64,000 bases of DNA from Astropecten irregularis (lineage: Eukaryota; Echinodermata; Asteroidea; Paxillosida; Astropectinidae): the NCBI GenBank assembly GCA_963971285.1, contig OZ020248.1:13578001-13642000 (forward strand). The letters run 5' to 3'. A program made the position numbers and the translations under genes. The notes under the pieces were generated by a model. It searched no databases. It was not told the DNA's origin and saw only the letters and a program-made list of their open reading frames with translations. The stretch's first letter is position 1. Every line of letters starts with the position of its first letter. Below are positions 18,919-30,300 of the stretch, piece after piece.

Positions 18919-19347
18919 TTAATATCAAGCAGATATGTTAACTGTGTTGATATTTAATTCATTGTAAGCTGGCAGATAAAACACACACATTATATAGTAC
19001 AGATAGAACCACAGTCTCGTCTAGAAATTATCTAGATGATAAAAGACACAAAACATTACCATTCTAAACAGAAATGTGGCAAACCAATCCATATTTAATA
19101 CCTACAATATCAGTAATAAACTGCTGCAAACTGCTCATCAGCCAAAATAATGACCTGAAATTTATAAAATGCTTGGAGTTATTGAAGGTAAAGAATACCT
19201 GCTAGGATCAAAACGCGTCAATCCCTCCTAACTCCAGCCATATTTATGTAAATGAGAAGTAGTGACTGAGTTTCAAACAGTTTCTCACTTGTTCTGTGAT
19301 TTTTATCAAATGAATAACTGTATCTTAAATTAAGAACCACTCTGGAT

Positions 19348-19503
19348 CCAGGGGTTGATTTCACGAAGCCCAACTATCGGCTGTAACTCAAGTAACAAAG
19401 GATAGCCCATCGTATGCTACGACTTCTATGTGGGGCTGCAATGTATCAGGAGTCCTACGATTGATAGTAAGTTACGATGAGTTTGGTGAAATCGACCCCA
19501 GGG
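19348..19503. repeat. CGATTTCACGAA palindromic repeat
   Basis: GGGGTTGATTTCACGAAGCCC at the left pairs with GGTGAAATCGACCCC at the right. The inner GGATAGCCCATCGTATGC resembles the copies at 11,205 and 60,168. Confidence 0.6.
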
Positions 19504-19724
19504 CTTTCTGTTTAAGCCAATGTCAGGGGACAAAACTAGCATACTGGGCATTCAAGAACAACAGAACATGAATGTATCAGTGTATACTGTGTAGGCACCT
19601 AGCCTGCCAGACAGATATCGTTCAGACTTACATTAGACACACACAAGAGATTCAATGTAAATATAACATTCTACACATATTAATAGGATTTGATTATTTG
19701 CATGGTGGAGGTAATGTAAGAAAG

Positions 19725-19840
19725 AATGGTTTGCGGAGACACCATGTACAAAGTCTTTTCTAGAAGTGTGGTTCTGAAAAGAACCAGAGAAAAGTTGTGA
19801 TCTTGATGTTCCGGCCAGTGTACTCTGGCCGTATTTTACA
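19725..19840 (+). ncRNA. Two-hairpin repeat module, copy 1 (putative structured RNA)
   Basis: GGTTCTGAAAAGAACC (5-bp stem) is followed about 30 bases later by CGGCCAGTGTACTCTGGCCG (7-bp stem, 6-base loop). The same two hairpins recur at 31,485, 34,224 and inverted at 34,588. Whether it acts as RNA is inference; it may simply be part of a SINE-like repeat. Confidence 0.4.
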
Positions 19841-19935
19841 CATAAATATTAATAATTTTTCGTCGGGGAGATGGAATTATGCAAATTAGGCTTGCCAATG
19901 ATAAATTGCGATTTCCGCTGCGATATTCAATTTGA

Positions 19936-20585
19936 CTTACCCTGCTGATCCCAGTTAGTTTGGTGGCCTAGTAGTATGACAAGTGCTAAGATTTATCTTA
20001 AATGTGAATCAATCTCAATTGCTAACCAAAGTGTGATGTCACAATACAAATTACTAAGGGTATACCGAACATTTGGCTATACCGAACATCATCCTTGGCT
20101 CCCAATTGTTTGTGTACAATACAATTCCCAAAATGGTTCTTTAAATCACTATAATGAACGACCACTATAACAGAAAATATCTGTGCATCCTGCCATGTGC
20201 GTAATATAGTGGTGTTACATTGTACTAACAACTCAAAGTTAAGATTAATCCAAGTGTTTCGTGAAATAGGCCCCTGCATTAGAAAGCAGGAGGACCTGGG
20301 TTCGAATCCCATCTGAGCCAACACATTATTGACCACACTAGAAAGCAAGAAAGCAAATCCCACTTGAGCCAGCACAATGATTGAGCAGTCAGCACCCTAG
20401 AAATCAGGAGGCCCTGGGTTCGAATCACACTTGAGCCAGCACAATATTTGAGCGCACTAGAAATCACGAGGTCCTGCGTTCGAATCCCACCTGAGCCAGC
20501 ACAATGATTGAGCACACTCAACAAAGTATTCAGTACACAGTGCTCATCTATGTCAGTGAAGGGCAAGCCCAATATGCATAATTCT
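19936..20585 (+). mobile_element. SINE-B copy with amplified B-box segment
   Basis: Opens with CTGCTGATCCCAGTTAGTTTGGTGGCCTAG as at 4795 and closes with GGGCAAGCCCAATATGCAT. In between, the unit 'TCGAATCCCACNTGAGCCAGCACA' appears four times (20,300-20,510), spaced about 55-70 bp. About 300 bp of unrelated sequence with an ATACCGAACAT direct repeat interrupts the A and B boxes. Confidence 0.6.
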
Positions 20586-20594
20586 ACACATAGA

Positions 20595-21290
20595 TTATTA
20601 TTCCCTACAATGGACCATTGTTATGATGTTGCTCCATGTGTCGACCTGTGCTGTTCTTATTAGGAGCAAGCTCAATGGTATGTTTAAGCTCACTGTATGA
20701 CCAATGTAACTGTTTGACTTCCTCTAGATGTATATCATTATTCCCTACAATGGACCATTGTTATGATGTTTCTCCATATGTCGACCTGTGCTGTTCTTAT
20801 TAGGAGCAAGCTCAATGGTATGTTTCAGCTCACTGTATGACCAATGTAACTGTTTGACTTCCTCTAGATGTATATCATTATTCCCTACAATGGACCATTG
20901 TTATGATGTTGCTCCATACGTTGACCTGTGCTATGCTTATTAGGAGCAAGCTCAATGGTATGTTTCAGCTCACTGTATGACCAATGTAACTGTTTGACTT
21001 CCTCTAGATGTATATCATTATTCCCTACAATGGACCATTGTTATGATGTTGCTCCATATGTCTACCTGTGCTTTGCTTATTAGGAGCAAGCTCAATGGTA
21101 TGTTTAAGCTCACTGTATGACCAATGTAACTGTTTGACTTCCTCTAGATGTATATCATTATTCCCTACAATGGACCATTGTTATGATGTTGCTCCATATG
21201 TCTACCTGTGCTTTGCTTATTAGGAGCAAGCTCAATGGTATGTTTCAGCTCACTGTATGACCAATGTAACTGTTTGACTTCCTCTAGATG
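20595..21290 (-). repeat. 140-bp tandem array derived from the CEP72 terminal exon (5 units)
   Basis: TTCCCTACAATGGACCATTG recurs at 20601, 20741, 20881, 21021 and 21161, exactly 140 bp apart. Units differ at only a few positions (for example GTGTCGACC / ATGTCTACC, TTTAAGCT / TTTCAGCT). The rightmost unit is the 3' part of the CEP72 last coding exon, including its TAG. The other four lie downstream of that stop, each with its own copy of the coding segment and TAG, so they would be 3' UTR if transcribed. Confidence 0.93.
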
Positions 21291-21348
21291 TCGATGTTTA
21301 GTCTCATCCAGTTCTTGGAGCAGATGATCATTGGTAGTGACAAGAGAC
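21165..21348 (-). CDS. CEP72: CEP72 exon 13 (terminal coding)
   Basis: Acceptor CCATTCAG, phase 2. Encodes SLVTTNDHLLQELDETKH and HLEEVKQLHWSYSELKHTIE, the conserved CEP72 end, then a 22-residue tail and TAG. Most of this exon is the unit repeated in the adjoining tandem array. Confidence 0.95.
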
Positions 21349-24300
21349 CTGAATGGGGATAACAAGTACAATTATAAATATCTCACATACATAGGGCCTT
21401 TAAAGGTACAGTACAGGATTGGTAACATACCCAAACAGAAATGTTCACAGATTTACATACAGTATAACTTTCAGGATATGAAGATGGTGCTAGTAGAATC
21501 ATACCGCTAATACATTTCTGCCCGAAATGCTGTATTTATCCAGAAATTAGTACAACAAAGACTGAAAACAATTTGATCTCGGGGTAAGATGTTGCTATAA
21601 TCTGCAAGGTTGTACAAATCATGCCAAAACTGATCTTTCGCAGTCCCGTGATGTACCTGTGTACGTGTGGTGCAGTACAGATATGTATACGGACACACTA
21701 AAATTGAATGGATGCCTGTAATGCTGGTATTAGCCCAAGTTTTTTTTACCAACCAAGATGGCGGAAACTATGGAGAGTCATCAAAGCCGGGCATAAAAAA
21801 TAACCACAATTTGAACACAATTCGTACACAACAATTCAAAAACATTGAAAGATATTGCTGCATGTAATGGAAACAACACAAGCAATGATGTTATGTATTT
21901 TGTACAGCTATGGAAAGTTTGCAGAAACATTGAATTTGGTTACGCGTCTTTCGAGAAGATGAAATGGTTTGCAAAATTTGGCCGCCCATGCCAACCACGA
22001 GTCAATGTTTGTAAATAAAAGAAGGGTCTATATCACCACCTGAGGTTGGACTAGTCTCCCAGATAGTCTTATGTAACTCGTTTAGGCTAGGCTCCTCCTA
22101 GTGTTCATTCCACATAACTGACCACACACAGTGCACACTCTCATTACCTCGATCGATCGTAACCAGAGTTACAAAGGGTAACCTATCATATCCTACGTAG
22201 GACTACAATGCTTGTGCTATACAAGTTTCTGCCTCCTCTTTTTATTCTAATCATTTGCTTTGCTTATTTTTTTTAATTACTGAGTTGTTATGAAGAGGAA
22301 AATAAATGTTGCGAAATTGAAAATTGAATTGAAGCATCACAAGTCTTACGACTGATGGTAAGTTAAAAAGAGTTTGGTGAAATTGACCCCAGTGCGTATT
22401 CAAACTCAAAAACTTTACTCAGAGTTCATTACAATGCCAAAACTGCCTATTGCAGGATGGTAGTGTACTTACTTGTGGCTTTCTTGGAGCATAGTGGCAA
22501 GTTCTTGTAACTGGTTGAAGTGTTTGATGTGAAGTTTCAAACTCCCATTCTCTTGACTCAATCTCTCTACTTCTCTCTCCAAAGCAACTGTAAGTCCACA
22601 TCAAGTACAAACACAGACACAAATTCAAATGTTTGTTTTATTTTTAAGGAAAAACAAAGAGAAAGATTCTTAGGTCACACTATTCAAGAAAGGGATGGAC
22701 AAGCAAAATGCACACAGTTCACTCATTAAGACTGGAACATGAAAATATTTGAGATTGATCAAAGCATCTCAGATCATTTTTCAGCAAAATTTAGATCAAC
22801 CCCTTTCTCAAAGGCTAAATGACAAGAGGACAAGTACATGCAAGTAAAGATACACATCAATGGACGAGAGGATCTTCTTCTTCTTCTTCTTCTTTCGTAT
22901 GAGGCGAGCTGCTAGGCGATGTTCTAAAGCTCTTCAGCCATCTCACTGTTTCTATGTTGGGGTTGACGAGATCAAGGTATATGTCCCTTGGTGGCCAGAG
23001 GATGGGGCACTCGAGAATCATTCTTGAGCCCTGATGAGAGGATCAGAGCAATGTGACCAGGGATTCCCTGGTCACATTGCTCTGATCCTCTCATTCATTT
23101 ATGGATTTTCCTGGGAAACCCAGCTGATATTGTTAGGATTAGGCCAAAAAAAAAAATGGTTGTATTGCCCTCAGCTACCGACCTTAAAATGCCAAAACTT
23201 TGGGTCGGGATTTTTAATTTTTTTTTTCTCTCCGAGTCCTAAAGTATAAAAACTCACCATTTTTGACAGAAAATGTAAGATTCAGCAGTAAAAAAGCGTG
23301 TCTCCTCAAAACGACAGTACCATACATCCTGTATTTATTCTTAAATGTTTGAAAGTCGGCCCCCCCCCCCCCCCCAAAAAAAAAATAAATAAAAAATCGA
23401 CCGACCGACCCAAAATTTTAATTTTTCCACTTGAGGGCAACACAACAAATTTTTTTTTTGGCCTTATATATATGAAAAGGGTGACAGATTTCAATATTCA
23501 CCTGAACGGAACCCCCTCTCTGCTTGTTGCCTGTCACCTGACCGATCACCTGACTGATCACCTGACCTGATCCCCCTATCTGGCTGATGCCTTTCATCAT
23601 CCGATGCCTTTTCACGTTGCACTGCATCCAGACGTTCCTGGAGTTGTCTCTTATCAGCTAGTGCTGCATCTAGTTCACCTTTCAGATTCTCCTAAAGATG
23701 TCACAGAAACAGTTCAAATATAAAGCCTGTCATATGTCACTATATAAATGAAAACAAGTACGCATCTGCACCACCGGATATTGCACACAAGCTTTAACGT
23801 TGGGAAAAGAGCACATAGATTTGTTACACTAGGTTACTTGTATCTTCAGAACAGACAGTCGTACAAATCTGGGGGTTGCAGATTTTGAAAATTCATTCTT
23901 CTAGCTTTAAAGGTAATACCATACTTTGGTTTGTGTCACAGAAATGCAGATTCCGATGGGCAAAAATATCACGAAATTTTCAGTCCTAAACAGTGCCCAC
24001 ATTTTGAAAAAAACAGAAAAATATTGCCTAAGTATTTTGAAAATCTTTCACCATTATTTTTTATCTTCAAAAGATCCAAATTTGTTTGGAGTCATTGGTT
24101 TTACTCTTTTCTGGATAAATACAGCATTTCAGGCAGAAAAATGTTAACAGTATGTTTCTACCATCACCATCTTTATACCCTGTAAGTTATGGGTAAATCT
24201 GCTACCAAAGTATGACAGTACCTTATAGTCTATATATATAATTATGTCTCTCTTGGGAAAATAGTAAAACCACTCAGTGATCATTTTTGTAATAAACATG

Positions 24301-27300
24301 CGGGGAGCAGAATGGAAAATGACCGTTTGTGACAGACCTTTGGTTGCTCATCTCAATGATCTTGAGAACCCAAAGTCAGAGCACAGTTATGTGCTCGATG
24401 TGATTACTGGAAAAGTTCCTCAGGAATTCTTCCTGGGAAGAAGTTGGCCGGTTGAAATGCCCATGCAGGTCGGGAAAAGTAACAGAGAGGAAGACTTCCG
24501 CACTGGATTAAAATGGGTAAAGTATCCAGCGTTTCGGTAACTTTGCCCCCAAAAGTCCAGTGCGGACAGGGCTTAATATTCCACATACATACCACTTGGT
24601 CTTGGGTTGACCTCAGTGCCTGATGTAACTTGTTTATTTCATTGGAAGATTCCTTGGGAATGTCTTGGTGTTCTTGTGGTACGCTGGCTACAATTTCATT
24701 TATTAATGTAGTAAGTAATGTATGCGCTTGACCTGTGAAAGATGAAGGAGAATGTAATAATGCCAAAAGCAATTACACACTGGTTGACAGAACATCCTAG
24801 AATATCTAAGAACAGAATACCAGTAGCAAGACAACACAGCAAATAAGAAACTCGCCGCAGTGAAATAGCAAGTTGCCATCTTGAGAAAGTAACTCGTCGA
24901 GCCAAGGGAGAAATATAATTGTTGCGGCCCTTCTACGCTTCCGTACCTGTACCTACTCTAGTAGGTCATGAATATGAACACCACAGCAGTATTATATTAC
25001 AAGCAATAGACCGATCCATTAAGCCCCGCCATGTTTGGATCTGACCAATCACAGCCGTGGCTTATGCCCGACATGCATTCACTTAAGACCGTCAAGTGTA
25101 TGCACGTGTATGGAGCGCGCAACTGGAACATGCAGTGTGACATTGGAGAGGAACGCGTGTTCATTGCCCACGTGTGCACCGGGAGGGGCTTACTGGATCG
25201 GTCTATTACATAGAGCTATATTAAAATTACTAGAGCGCTAGCTCCGCGTTCTCCGCGCGTAGACGATTTGTAGCCGTTCTGGGTGCAGTCATTTTGAATT
25301 TGAGTGCGTGTCTGTGGAACAAGAACACTTTGACTGGAATGCCTTTCGAAGAGTGTATAACCGGTACTGGTAGCGTGTCTTGATGATGCCTTGCAATCAT
25401 TGCGTGACTGAAGTACAGAGCGTGTGCGTGCACGGCCCTAAATGAAAGGCGCATTTACCAAAGGTGCGTCGGATTTCGGGCGTATTTGGCTTCGATAACT
25501 TACCTGTATAGAACACAACGCAGATATGCAAATTAACGTACAAAAAACGTTCAAAACTTTGTGTTTTCCATAGGTTTGTGCACAAACATGGATGCCCCAA
25601 GCAGGCATCACTTTGTACAGCGCTCTAGTAATTATAATATAGCTCTATGGTCTATTAGCATAACTGCCACTTGAGACTAAAGAGCTGTCAGTACCATGTG
25701 TTTATGCGATGACTTACTTTGGAATTTGCCATGTCTGTGAAGTGACTTAGTTCCATTCCAGTATCTATCCACTAACGTCAGGAAGTTGTTCAGGAATAGA
25801 CTAACATCGATCCTATCCCGTCCAGGCGTCCTCTGCGTAGTCTGTGCACTGCCCTCTAAAGGTTGCGCAATGAGCCGATCAGGATGGCCGTTCCTCGTTG
25901 GTACCGATTCCCAGGGATGATTGTCGGGATTGGAATCTGAAAAACCAAGTTGGTTGAACGAATTCAAGCTAACTTGAATAATCATTGAGTGGATGTGACT
26001 AAAATAACAGTCATTTATATTTATGAGACACAATAGTAACCCTTAGTCTATGTGATAGAAGCATTCGCCGTACAGCGAGCAAGCCTCTATCACATGCATG
26101 CAGATTTCCTGATTAATTATGCAAGCCAACCCAGCACTGACCGCTCTAAGTTTTGACCAATCAACGGGCAGCTATTGTACTATCGTACCATATGGCGAAT
26201 GCGCCTAGCTATCAGACCGGAGATAGCTGCTGCCCCGCGGACGCGCAAAATTGACCAATGAACATTCTCTGTCACAATCCTGACGGAAATGTTCTCAAAA
26301 CAAATCTGATTGGTTGATGTGCCGCGTTGCATGTGTCAGACGTTCGTACAGAGTGGCAAGGAGTAGAATGGGTGATACTCAGACGGAGTAGCCCCTTTTC
26401 ATTTTATTTTTACCGGTCTCATTAACAGCCACCGGCCAAAATATTTATCAAGGAAAGAGTAAAACCACTGACCCAAAAAATTTTTTATCAGCGGAAGATA
26501 AAAAATCCTGTGAAAATATTTAAAAATACTGTGGCTGTTTTTCACTGTTTTCTCAAAAAGTGGACACCGTATGGGACTGGTAATTTCACAGGTGACTGTC
26601 ACTGTATCTTTCTTGATATTTTTGCCCATGAATCTGCATTTCTTTGACAAAAGCCAAAGTATAAAGTAACATTTAAAAGTATGACTTAAGGCCTTTTCAC
26701 ATGACGCTAAAAAACTCTCAACCATTGAGAAATTCTCTCATGGTTGCAAAATCTTACAAAATGGATTTATGCTGGCCGTTTTTGCGTCCTTTCACACGGC
26801 ACAGTGTAAAATTTTGCTAGCCTCCCTTACTTATTTCGCTGGTAATTGATAAAACTATACATTTCTGCTAGTACCAACGTGACACTGAGGGCAAGGGTAA
26901 AGCATGTGGTCTGCAAAGGCCATGAAACCAGCGTACCGTGCATGCGCATTGGAAAGCACTTCGCAATAGCGCTCCGCACTTACGCTAAAAATAGCACCGG
27001 ATCTCAGAAAAACATTGCAACCATGCACGTGCGTGGGTGTGCGCGTCCATGTACACTACGCGTGTGAGACAATGTTTGTCTGACAGCCGGGGATTTTGTG
27101 ACGTCATTAGTGCGGAGCGCTATTAAGGGACGTTGTACAAAAGGGGCAATTCTCCATTCACAGGATAGATCTCAAGGGTCCCTTGAGAAAAAGATTTTGT
27201 CGTAGGTCTGGACCTCGGTCAAAATCTCTCAAGGATTCACCAGGGACGTTGGTCACTCTCAAGCATTGGTGTCCTTTCACATGATAACAACTTTTGTAAG

Positions 27301-30300
27301 ATTTCGCAACCATGAGAGAATTTCTCAATGGTTGAGAGTTTTTTTAGCGTCGTGTGAAAAGGCCTTATAAAGCTGATTGATTGTCTTACCCGGATGTGGT
27401 GTGAAATGTCCCTTAGACGTATATGCAGTATACGCCTGACTCTCATCAGCATACTTAGACTGGCCTCTCATATCACCTTGCGAAGACTGTCCAGTCTCGT
27501 CCACGAACTGTACCCTGACTCGTTCTTTGCTTTGCGGATGGCTTCCTGCAGGTTGGGTCGGGTCACCTTTGGGTTTAGGCGGTGAGTTGGTTATTACAGC
27601 ACACACACGTTTGGACTGATTAGAATTGGAGTCTCGATTTGCAGTTTGTTTCAAAGATACCCTCAGAGAAGATAATGGAGATGGTGATTTGGTAGGAATG
27701 GGTTTATTATTATTACTACTTTCAGGATTGGCTGGTGACATGCTAAATGAAACAGATTTTTTATTAGTTTTGCATGGCGGAACATCAGGAGTCAGGTATT
27801 GGTTAGTATTTTGACTGCCTTGTGGCGTTTTAAATGAAGGTGATTTATTAGATGGTGACGTAGGTGACATGGACTGGTTTTTGTTAATTTGGAAACGTTT
27901 CTCATCATTTGTGTTCCATGAAGAGTTTTTGGAATGTAGTTTTGATCTGTTGCCTGGCGATGTACTGAGTGGCACGCCGTACTCCCACATATCGTTCACA
28001 TTTGACTTTATATCTTGACTGTTTGGCATCGTAAGAAGTAAATGACGCTTTGCTGTTTTGTCATTCAGTGATAGTGCCTCATCGTGAGCCGTTTTATAGC
28101 CGGTATCTCGTACTGGCATATCTCTACTTGGATGGTTGTCATGTTTTGTGATGTCCATACAATCACCGCTACGATGCCTTTTCCCCATCAAAGTATCACC
28201 AACTTCGGGACTTTTCGCAGGGGAAACATTTGCTGAACTACTTCTATGCCCTAGCTTAGCAGTGTTAGGCCTCTGCGTATTAGCATAATGGTCGTCTAGG
28301 TAGGATTGAATGACAGTTGTTTTTAGCGCCGATATGTTGTGATATAAATCGATGACTGGTCTCATCCCGATGTCGGGACTAATGTTAGGAGTCAGTGCCA
28401 CTGGGAGCGATGGAGATTTAGAGGTCGATGGATAATAGGCTGGGTATTTAGGGATATTTAGGTTGTCTAAAAGGTCAAAGGATAAGGTAAATAGAAAACA
28501 TCCAAGAAGATCTTGTTATCTGCTTGATCACATCATTATCATATTTACAAGTAGATAAAGATGATTTGACTTAATTTGATTCAATTTGATTTGATTTGAG
28601 GAAAACAGAAGAAAGAGATACAGTAACTGAAATTTTAAAATCAGTCACAATTTTCAAATTCAGAGAAACTTTGAAATTCAGAAATTTGTACCATGAATGT
28701 TGCAACTTTACATAAACCAGTGCGTTGCCGTTATGGTGCCCATTATTATTATTATGATCATTTAATTCTATAATACATAAGAATAATGAAAAACTGTAAG
28801 ATCGATTTCAGCTATGACATGTCCTGAGACCGATTTCACCAAATGTGTCTTAAACAAGATCCGTCCTTTAGCTGTTAAACGAATTATAATCTATTGGACG
28901 AGGATGGCACTACAAAATGCAACGGCTATACCATGTTTGATTGATTCAATTGGAGCGAATGCATGCAACAGCCGTAGTTTTAGGTGTGCAACATGAAGTA
29001 AGTAACAAGCCTGTGATTGTACTTGCATAAAAATACCTGAAAACATAGCCCAAAAAAATGACAATCATACATTTCCAATACTTTTGCAAAGCAGACAAAG
29101 TGTGGCTGAAATCAGGATTTTTCCCAAAAAATCACATCCCTGAAGTAAATTCAAGATGGTTGTTTCGGGCGAAAACTATTTGTCTTTACTTTGCTGAAAT
29201 CGATCCTAGGACGTGTCGTGACATAGGACGAGTTACTCTTCCTAAGACATAAGACGCGTCTTAGCGTTTTGTGAAATTGGCTGCAGCATCAAAGTGACGA
29301 TTGCAATATACATGTACAGGGTGTCCCAGGAAAAACGCAACACTGTCGAGACCCATTATGTTAAAATTAAACTGTTTATCACTTCAAGATTCAGATATGT
29401 GATACAGCCATGTCTTGGCTATCACCATGTAGAATTTAAACATATTGGGGCTGAAATTGGTGAAAATATGACCAATTGAAAGAGTGCTCCTTAAAAACAA
29501 ATTTGCAAAGATAACACGCATAGTGGTCAATACACACATAAATGTGTATGAAAGAAAGATGAAAATCGGGTTTTGAGGTTGGGTAATTCAGTCTTAGTTT
29601 TTTCCCTCAATTTCAGTCCAATTTTGCTCAAATTCTACATGGTGATAGCCAAGACATGGCTATATCACATATCTGAGTCTTGAAGTGATAAACAGTTTAA
29701 TTTTCATATAATAGTTTTCGACACAAGTGTTGCGTTTTTTTGGGAGACACCCTGTATATGATCTTGGACAGACGTGATGGCTGCGTTCGAGCGAGCTACT
29801 CGTGTTAACACGAGTATACTCCTGAGCGCTCGAACGGCTGGAGTATGACACTTGTGTCAGGGAGAGTATACTCTCTAGATATGGGGAGTATACTCCTGCA
29901 CCGGAGAGTATTGTGCGCGCATCATACTCGTGTTACCGGGAGTAAACGCTCGGAACGCAGCCAATAAGATCACAAGGAGCAATCTCACCTGGCATATCAG
30001 TCTTTCCTGTTATCTCCAATCCCATCATGTCGCCCTCTAGGTTATGATTCCTCGCGACGTTCTCACGCTCATCCCATGTATTTCTCCTCTTCGGTCTTTC
30101 TATGACTGATTCTAGTGTACCTGAGGGTGGTGGCGATGGGGGGTACTTGGTGCTGGGAAGTTCGTTCATATTGGACGGTCTTTCTGATGATTCTCTGCTT
30201 GGCTGATCTTTACAAAATTCAAATCACAAAAACGCAATGAATTTAATCAATCAATTCAAAGATATATGATTTTCTTTGAGTCAATATTTTTAGGGGCGGA

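Noticed and set aside
20595-21290. CRISPR-like regular array
   Set aside because: Units are contiguous 140-bp repeats without unique spacers and are derived from a coding exon of an animal gene.
24277-24540. 87-codon plus-strand ORF in a CEP72 intron
   Set aside because: No recognisable domain, and opposite to the gene; it ends next to CEP72 exon 10. Probably chance.
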